A stretch of DNA of 64,000 nt. It comes from Heracleum sosnowskyi. Lineage: Eukaryota; Streptophyta; Magnoliopsida; Apiales; Apiaceae. Under the pieces are notes generated by a model, which had not been told where the DNA came from, searched no databases, and saw only the letters and a program-made list of their open reading frames with translations. The translations under genes were made by a program, and so were the position numbers. Shown piece after piece: positions 57,205 to 64,000 of the stretch (its first letter is position 1; every line of letters starts with the position of its first letter). The stretch lies in NCBI GenBank assembly GCA_030848705.1, contig JAUIZM010000017.1, forward strand, positions 2,914,001-2,978,000. The letters are read 5' to 3'.

Positions 57205-58653
57205 TTTGATTCACATTTGTCCGGCTAAATGACATTAACGACAGCGCTTCGTGGGAGGCAACCCATGTGTTAGGTATGTTTCTACTATCTTTCTTATTAC
57301 CTTCAATGAGGACATTGAATATGTTAAGTTTGGGGGTGATGTATGGGTTTGTATAGTTAGTGTGTGTCTCATGTAGGATTCATATTGCATGTGTAGTTGT
57401 AGTTTATTCGTAGTTTTGCATGTTCATGTCATATAGGGCATTCTGTTTGCATAGTTTTTATTTATCATGTGAGTCCATTTTAGTTGCATGCATATTTCAT
57501 GATCCCGTAGGACTTGACTATTTCCGTTGGTGAGTCGATGTTGATTGGAGTGTGGTTGTGATGAGTAGAGGGTTGATTAAGTTTCTAAGTATTGACTTGC
57601 ATGCCAGAAACAAATCTATTTCATAAGTCTCATTGGTTGCTTTTGAATTTGATCAGACCATGCTTGTTTGGTGTTAGAATTTAACCACTTGTTTACATTT
57701 AGAATGTTGGCTAGATTCTTGAAAACGAAGGAGCACTTATGTATAAGTTTGGGGGAAACCAGGGATTTCATGCTAGTTGTAATAAAGGCTAGGCGTCAAA
57801 TGGCTAATAGCCGGCTCATTGAAAAGATGAGTAGTCTAGGGTGGGATGAGAAAAAGGCAAAGTGCACTCATTCCGAAATTTAAAAAAAAAAAAGAAAAAA
57901 AAAAGTTGTGTTAGTTGTTTTATGCAGAATTGATCAGGTTGAGCTCTTTAATACTCGAGCAATTAAGTTCTAGGGGACTTTGTGCCTAGTGACCTAAGAT
58001 TTTTTTCCGGTCTGGGATCCACTAACCTAAAGCTCGCTACATGGGTATTATTGTATAAGCCTTTTGGGGTCTTAACCATTGCACGGTCAAATAAGCATGT
58101 TTATTGTGTTTAGTATGTTGTTCTGTAATAAAAGCATGAATTCCTGTCTAACTCAAGTGGATATTGAGGTGTCTTTAAGTGGTTTCTTGTATCTAGAGTT
58201 CATTCTGTTTGTAAGCTTGTGGTTGTTTTGGCTAAGAGTAGGTATGGTCTTGATTTAGTTTGGGAGTATATTGGTGAGCATCGCACACACGCAAGTTTCT
58301 GTGTTTGTCTTGTTGGTCGATGGGAATTTGGTCGAACTCTGTTTGGAAGATTGTGTTCTTTGAGATGTTGGCTTGTTGATTGGTTTTGGTTGGTTTGAAG
58401 GGATCGTTGCATTTTCATATTAGTTGCATACATGCATTGCATTGTTAGTTGCATGAGTAGATGGATTTTGTGGGTACATTCGCTATAGGCCCTCACGAGA
58501 CCTTACTCGTCCACTAGGGCTGCCTAGGGGTTTAAAGGGCTTGTTGCATATGCCAAATGCAACCGTGATCACCTACGGAAGTGGTACTAGTTAGTTGTAT
58601 ATAGTTATGTTTGTTTATGCTTGAGGACAAACATCGGTTTAAGTTTGGGGGTG
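57205..58653 (+). other. Athila 3' internal non-coding region and PPT
   Basis: No credible ORF. GGGAGGCAACCCATGTG near 57250 is a phrase typical of the sequence just after Athila coding regions, which suggests that pol was removed cleanly upstream. TAAGTTTGGGGG occurs three times (about 57328, 57747 and 58639), the last being the functional polypurine tract against the LTR. There is an A-rich homopolymer at 57883-57904. Confidence 0.6.
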
Positions 58654-60190
58654 TGATAAGTGGATTTTATATCCATTTGGAATGCTTAGAAACCGGCTTA
58701 AATTGGTGGAATTGACCTCAAGTATGTGGTAAGTGTGATATGTTCTAGTGTTTTAATGCAGGTGAACTAGTTTGAAGTACCAAGCATGATTTCAGGTCTA
58801 AATGGTGGGTTCTAAGTCCTAGGATTGGAGTTGAAGATAGCAAGAAATATGGAAGACCCTTGGAAGCACTTGGAGGACCTTGCAAAACTCTTGGAAGCAC
58901 TTGGGGCACCTTGGAGGAACTTAGGAATCCATTTGGAGGCTGTTTGGAGTACATGGGCAGGACCCTGGCGCGCGGGCGCGCGGCCTTGGCAGTGATCAGG
59001 CGCGCGGGCGCGCGCGCGAGGCAGAAACGGAGCGTGCGGGCGCGCGCCTAGGGCGCGGCCGCCTGGCAAAATTCTTGGAAAATTTTCTGATTTCGATTTT
59101 TAATTGGAAATATGGAAATATCTTGCTGAAAAAGCCTCCTGGAGTTTATATAAACACAACCCTTCACCAATAATCACCACCTATTCCCAGCAACACATAG
59201 AGAGAGAGCCGAGACACGGAGATTCAAGTTTGACGAAGGATTCCTACGCGCGTGACAAGCAACGGAGTTCTAGATCTACTTTTCTTTTGTATTTTTCTTG
59301 GCGATACTCTTGGATGCTTTTGGGATTTGTTTTCTCAACTCTATTACTTTAGTATCCATATTATTCGAATCTTGTTTATTATCATGTTTTCATCAAATCC
59401 CATGGTGACGAGCGGTTCGATTATGAACTAATCGTTATCGTGGGATTCTAACGGATTTATTTATGCAGTTTAGTATCTTGATGCTTTAAAGATCTGTGTG
59501 TGATGTATATTAATTGATATCCTCGTATGGTTAAGCTTAATTGATAGATGCGTCGCGAACATCTAATCTGTTAATCTCTTGTGAAGCGAGAGTGGATCTT
59601 GAGATTTAGAACTTGCCATGCTAGCATAGGTTCATATTTGTTTATCAATATGATTCGTAGTATAAGATGAAAATACTTATATTGCCCTGTGTGATCTTTA
59701 TGGATAACTAGTTCCTCAACCGTTATGTTTTCAAATTCTATAGACATATAGGGTCTAAACATAATTGGTGTCTATTCATCTTCTATCTCTTTTGTGGATG
59801 TATGGGTAGTTTGATATACGTATGCCGACAGGTAGCGTGTATTTGATTCGTGTTATCCGATCAGATATCATGACAATTGCATATAGTGATTAAAGGTGTC
59901 AGATCTAAGCAAAGTATTTAATGAAGTTAGGATCCCATGTTTTCTCTGCATAAGTAATTCGATTCCAATTCTTGTTAGTTAATTAATTCTTAGTTTATTA
60001 AATTGCTTCATAGTTAATCTTAGTTATTTAAAAACCCTATCTTGTTAATTGTCTTAGCAGTGAATAAAAACCATACATTGTTGCATAGGTACAAGACTAT
60101 AACAACCTAAACCAGTCTCTGTGGGAACGAACTCTACTTACTATTATATTACCTGTTGACCGCGTATACTTGCGTGATATTGTGTGAACA
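58654..60190 (+). repeat. Athila right LTR
   Basis: 1,537 bp, same ends as the left LTR, lacking 20 bp of the GC-rich repeat. It is followed at 60191-60222 by AGTTTTTGGCGCCGCTGCCG and GGGACTCGGTGTT, the start of an internal domain. Confidence 0.9.
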
Positions 60191-60222
60191 AGTTTTTGGC
60201 GCCGCTGCCGGGGACTCGGTGT
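60191..60222 (+). other. Second Athila primer site, truncated internal domain
   Basis: About 32 bp identical to the start of the Athila internal domain at 40437; identity stops after CGGTGTT, where Tat-like gag sequence (minus strand) begins. Confidence 0.85.
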
Positions 60223-60490
60223 TGAGACCTTCGAGATTCCACCGCTTTCAACCTTGCATCAAACCTTCTCACAGTCGCACCCATATGATGCAATTCTTCC
60301 ATAAGGTCCGTGTTGCTGATCAACACCGGCGGGCGACTCCCGGCGACATGAGTCGGGTCTGCGGCATCCACCAGGACATATGGCTCATCTCCTCTATAGC
60401 CTTCTGAATAAAATCTTCCTTCTTCAAGCACTTTCGTCGCGATTCTGAGACATCCTTCCTCCTAGATGATGATCCTATCTAGCGCCAATT
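60223..60490 (-). pseudogene. Tat-like Gypsy leader and Gag N-terminal fragment
   Basis: On the minus strand AATTGGCGCTAGATAGG follows the LTR end as a primer site. ATG at 60453 gives MSQNRDES, then a frameshift is needed to continue in VLEEGRFYSEGYRGDEPY, ADPTHVAGSRPP and LMEELHHMGATVRRFDARLK. The start-proximal location and charged, helical character suit a Gypsy Gag N-terminus. It is cut at about 60223 by the Athila sequence. Family assignment rests on context more than on a conserved domain. Confidence 0.45.
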
Positions 60491-61581
60491 TGTTAACGGA
60501 GGAATTTGTGATAATAAAATTTGAGGTTACGTGCTAAAATTAAGATTTACGACGGTGGTTATTCGAAGAAATAATCACCGAAAAACAGTAATGATTATGT
60601 TTTTTAAGAAGCTGAGATCAAGAGAGTTGTGGTAGTCTCTCTGAGCTCTCAACGTCCAACCCCTTTAATGTGCCTACGTACCCTATATTTATAGGGATCA
60701 AGCTTCACGTAGTTCTAACAGAACAAGTATTCTAAGTCCAATAGAGATAGAACTCCTTGGCCGGACTACAAGGGTCCTAAGTCTACTAGAGATAGGTCTC
60801 CTTTAAGATAAGCATCAAGCATAGTCCATGTCGAACTAGAACTCTCAACTTTATACAGAACATAAATCCATGCCCACTAAGGAGAGCCCATACGATGAAG
60901 CCTAGCCCAATGACCCCAAGGCTCAACTATAACCGTGCCTTCACGGATACAACATTAACCCCAAATGTCGGAGCTAACATCAACCGCTACCAACTACCAC
61001 ATTAGTCTTTTAGTTGCAGGGACAAGTCATGGCTTACTTCAAATGCACAAGCTGATCCTTACCCCCGATGAGGATAACCCACCAGACAACAGGGCAAGTT
61101 CTCCAAAGTTATCGTCGCACCAGGTACATCTTATTCCCCCAACAAGGACAACTTGCCAGAATACAGGAATAGACCCTTTGAGTGCATAGACAAGCTTAAT
61201 CATACCTAGACTCCCTAATGAGGACAACTCATTAAAATGTAGAATCAAGCCTTCACTTTATGGTCTTCTACAAATTCTCAAAACATGTTATTTATTAGAT
61301 AATATCTTGTTCAACCTTCGTGTCACCTCCAAGTTGGCGCTCCAACTTGATCCTCCGTGGCTGTCTGGCGCGCCACCTCTTCCCCTTCACACAGTAGGCG
61401 CTCCAACTCCTACCTTGGACCATGTTGGCACTTCAACTTGGTATTGGGCCTAGTTGGCGCTCCAACTTGGTCTTCTCCTTATTACAAGTTCATAGTATCA
61501 TACTCTGTCATCAAGTTACTCCAGCCATTGACCATCTCCAGATAGTTAACCCTTTTTCTTGTGTAAATTTGTGATATAACA
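60491..61581 (-). repeat. LTR of a Tat-like Gypsy element
   Basis: 1,091 bp; on the minus strand TGTTATATCACAAAT...CCGTTAACA. A polypurine tract (ACTTGGGGGGTAGT, minus strand, 61595-61582) adjoins its 5' side and a primer site (AATTGGCGCTAGATAGG, from 60490) its 3' side. A TATA box CCCTATAAATATAGGG lies at about 60685-60700. The U3 end (61330-61500) contains five TTGGCGCTCCAA-like words. Confidence 0.75.
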
Positions 61582-61764
61582 ACTACCCCCCAAGTCTCTA
61601 TTGTATTGAAAATGCAGAGAGACTAGAAACAAATATTTATTAGACCACCATACCATTAATTTAAGTTCTCTCAACACCTGTAATCCTTTGGCACGCCAAG
61701 GATGTTTTTTACTTTGGAGGTACGTATACGCCTGACCGTATAGTTATACGGTACGTTCCAGGAG

Positions 61765-62449
61765 TATTTAAACCCCGCATTTCCCCCCTTTCTGTTTCAT
61801 TCGCCATTTCTCTCTCTTCAAGAACACTCTCAGGAAACCTAATCGTTTTTTCGAGTAAAACGACCTCAAATCTTTGCCATTCATCAAATCGATTGTAACC
61901 CATCAATCTCTATCACTCAAGGTACGTTTTGAATCCTTTTTTTTATAGATTTTCACCATGTATTCTGTTAGATCCAAGTATTTTAAATTTTACACTTTCG
62001 TGTTCTTCATAAACTCGGTCGTATGTAATTGTATGTATATCTGTTTTGATCCATTTTTATGCCATGTCTTTTTCAAAACATGTTTTTAGCTGATAACTAG
62101 CAATAGGTCTATTGGCGCGCCATTTGGTTTGGCGCGACAAAATCTTTAAAGGCATACCATACTTATAGGTCGACTCTTTTAAAGTATTTAAGCGATCATC
62201 GTTGGCGCGACAACCTTTGATAAGAAAGATGCGTTCCCCCACTTACCTTCTTTTCTTCTTGGCTTGCAGCTGGCTAAAAGGGGGAACACATCCACATCAT
62301 CTCCCTTTCATCCATTCAAAGACTTCAACAGGAGGGTTGGTCTTCCTTCAACACCCTTCCACTACCTCCCTTATCAATATTCTCACACCAAACCCTGCGA
62401 TTTGACGCGCCTACTAGCTTTATATAAATCTGACCCATCCTTCCTAGCC
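61765..62449 (+). promoter_or_regulatory. Promoter, leader exon and leader intron of the antisense gene
   Basis: TATTTAAA at 61765-61772 is a plausible TATA box. The leader that follows is CT-rich and has no ATG. A donor CAAG|GTACGT at 61921/61922 and an acceptor TTCTTGGCTTGCAG ending at 62269 define a 348 bp leader intron. The second leader exon (62270-62449) also lacks an ATG, so the first ATG of the spliced transcript would be 62450. A second TATA-like word (62419) is too close to the ATG to be the main promoter. Confidence 0.55.
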
Positions 62450-63776
62450 ATGTCTTCATCATCTAGTTCAAGTCAATCTTCCAAGTCTTCTGCGGAAAAT
62501 ATCATTAACGTCTCGCCAATTCCACGTCCTATGGACTATGAATCCGAATTCGAGACATGGGCCAATCCTTCATCTAATAACCCTTCGTTGGCGCGCCAAA
62601 GTAAAAGGAAAAGAAAGAAAATTACTGTAGAGGAGAGTGATTATGAGGATGAACTGCTCAGGGAGTTACATGCTAACCCCTCTATTGTTGAGAATTTGGT
62701 AGACGACTCCGAGAAAACTGAAAGTACTAATCTTGGCGCGCCAACCGTTGAAGATATCCAGGAAGATGATGAATTTACTTCTCCTGAATCATCTCCTGAG
62801 GAAACTCTCCCATTTCCATTAAAACCGCAAGATATAGACATTGATTGGTCCCAGTATGGCCCCTTGTCCAAAAAAGAAATGGATGTAGCTAGAAAAAATG
62901 CTGGAACTTTTGCTTGTGTGAACATGTCTTCCACCATTTCTGAGAGAGACATAAAAAAGATCATGCAGTTTTATTCTCAAGATGGAAGCTATGCAAAACC
63001 TCATCCCGATATGCGTCATCATAGGTTTGATATTGACAACATCAGAGTTCCAAGATCTGTGGTTACGGATAGACACATTCCTCTTGGGGTTGGCGCGCCA
63101 CTCCACCCTTGGCTACGTCAAATTGTCGATTGGTATCAAATAGCTCATATTCAATTATCTCTGAATAGTTATAGGATGGCCCTTGGACTTTTTATGATGT
63201 ATAAAGAACTTGAATATCCTGATCCAACCATGCTAGAGCTAAGCTGGTTTTTTAGCCTCCAATCCAACATTCCTGGTTATTACTTCTTAGTACCTTGGAG
63301 AGATCACATGGGAAAAGGCATCAATGATGGCAAAGTCAGCAACATCAAGGATTGGAAAGAGAGATTTTTCTATCTTTACAACACAACCAGACAACCAATT
63401 GAATTTAAAACTGGTGGTGAGTACCTTCCATTGGCGTGCCAAATAAAGTTGGTGCTCCAAACTCTCCTTCTTTCTTTTAACATGTTATAATACACTTACC
63501 ATCACCTTAAAATTTCTTTTTTCAGTAAAGCAACCAAAACATTCACCGGTGACACCCTTTTCAACTCAATGTTCTAGAATCTTAGCATTTCTAGAGTCAG
63601 GCAGAAAACTTAATGCCTTGGTGACCTTTGATAATTTGAAAAAATATGGGTTTCTTCCTACGCTAGATGGTCATCTTGACTCTCCTCAACAAGGGAAAAC
63701 CAAAAAACACAAAGGGAAACAAGTTGTTTCGGATAGTGAAGATGAAGGTAAGGGTTAAGGATTATTGGCGCGCCAA
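62112..63776. repeat. Dispersed TTGGCGCGCCAA palindromes
   Basis: The perfect 12 bp palindrome occurs at 62588-62599, 62733-62744 and 63765-63776. Near-perfect forms are at 62112, 62128, 62200, 63090, 63431 and 63951, and further variants (TTGGCGCTCCAA, TTGGCACGCCAA) at 61334, 61365, 61395, 61424, 61450 and 61690. They occur in the LTR, leader intron, exons and introns. Confidence 0.85.
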
Positions 63777-64000
63777 CATCCCTTTTTATGCTCCAAATTG
63801 ACTACTACGTGCATATTCTCTAAATGATTTAGTAATGTCAATTTTACTTCCTAAATTGCCAAATAAATGTCATTTGTATTACTATTTATTTTTATCTTTA
63901 ATTTATATTGACCTTTCTTTTTACAGATATGACTGGGGTTCCAAACCTGTTTGGCGGGCCGAGAGGCACATCTTCTAACCAACAGAGAGGCTCCACAGTC
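62450..64000 (+). CDS. Antisense accessory gene of a Tat-like element (PF04195-like), 3' partial
   Basis: Exons 62450-63416, 63536-63747 and 63927 onwards are joined in frame by GT-AG introns (GTGAGT...TTTTTTCAG; GTAAGG...TTTTTACAG). The protein starts MSSSSSSSQSSKSS, with a basic KRKRKK cluster at residues 52-57 that could act as a nuclear localisation signal. An acidic region follows, then a domain at about 210-320 (APLHPWLRQIVDWYQIAHIQ, LSWFFSLQSNIPGYYFLVPW, WKERFFYLYN) resembling the putative gypsy-type transposon domain PF04195. The coding strand is opposite to the LTR and PPT at 60491-61595. Antisense accessory genes between pol and the 3' LTR are known in Tat-lineage elements, notably gene 23 of maize Grande. 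Function is unknown; the gene runs past 64000. Confidence 0.65.

Larger units (their letters stand above)
38880..60222 (+). mobile_element. Athila-type Gypsy element, gag-protease only, split by a Sirevirus
   Basis: LTRs are 38880-40436 and 58654-60190, each TGATAAGTGG...GTGAACA, about 99.5% identical by eye apart from a 20 bp GC-rich indel. The primer site TTTTTGGCGCCGCTGCCGGG follows the left LTR, and the PPT AAGTTTGGGGGTG precedes the right one. Without the Sirevirus (41278-55166 plus one TSD) the internal domain is about 4.3 kb and encodes only Gag and protease; reverse transcriptase, RNase H and integrase are absent. The right LTR is followed by a second copy of the primer site, after which the sequence changes at about 60222, so no simple target duplication exists. 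Confidence 0.85.

Noticed and set aside
62264..62449. Upstream extension of the antisense gene ORF to 62264
   Set aside because: The extension starts at or before a likely splice acceptor (62269) and has no ATG in the spliced leader; ATG 62450 begins the Ser-rich N-terminus and is preferred.

Overview
This is a gene-poor, AT-rich block of a plant nuclear genome, almost certainly a eudicot; the species cannot be read from the window. No ordinary host gene is visible. Nearly everything is nested mobile DNA: Helitrons, a LINE, Stowaway and other MITEs, Copia and Gypsy LTR retrotransposons, solo LTRs and satellite-like arrays. Introns are GT-AG, tRNA-iMet-type primer sites are present, and element families (Sirevirus, Athila, Tat-like, chromovirus-type LTRs) are plant lineages.

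Layout. 1-3224: the 5' end of a minus-strand Helitron with a decayed RPA1/DUF223-like gene and a 1.7 kb minisatellite. 3421-10171: MITEs, a solo LTR (4162-4887) and a complete but non-coding two-LTR element (4901-7905, TSD CCCGT). 10201-13510: a minus-strand Helitron containing a plus-strand Helitron of the same family (11107-12977). 14165-23308: Helitron copies, one split by a 5'-truncated L1-type LINE (14894-20467) that is itself split by a Copia solo LTR (18046-19576). 24384-31719: a head-to-tail array of five 1,324 bp LTRs and four 179 bp internal domains, period exactly 1,503 bp. 32026-34266: a solo LTR with perfect TSD GTATA. 34267-38879: Helitron tails and AT-rich repeats.

38880-60222: an Athila-type Gypsy element with a gag-protease ORF but no reverse transcriptase, RNase H or integrase. 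Its gag is split by a complete, young Sirevirus-type Copia element in minus orientation (41278-55166, TSD GAATC) with intact pol and a very long envelope-like ORF. 60223-64000: a Tat-like Gypsy element in minus orientation. Its LTR (60491-61581) has a polypurine tract on one side and a primer site on the other, and a plus-strand, intron-containing accessory gene runs antisense to the element and off the right edge.

The strongest leads are three. (1) The Sirevirus inter-ORF region carries the same GACTTCGCGACATAG-type motif array as its LTR U3, next to a TATA box about 100 nt before the envelope-like ATG, which looks like a second, internal promoter. (2) The Tat-like antisense gene encodes an NLS-bearing protein and sits in a field of some sixteen TTGGCGCGCCAA-type palindromes that extends into the LTR. 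(3) The five-LTR array shows a SNP pattern expected from unequal crossing-over within LTRs. All assignments come from reading the sequence and remembered family features; no database search was run.
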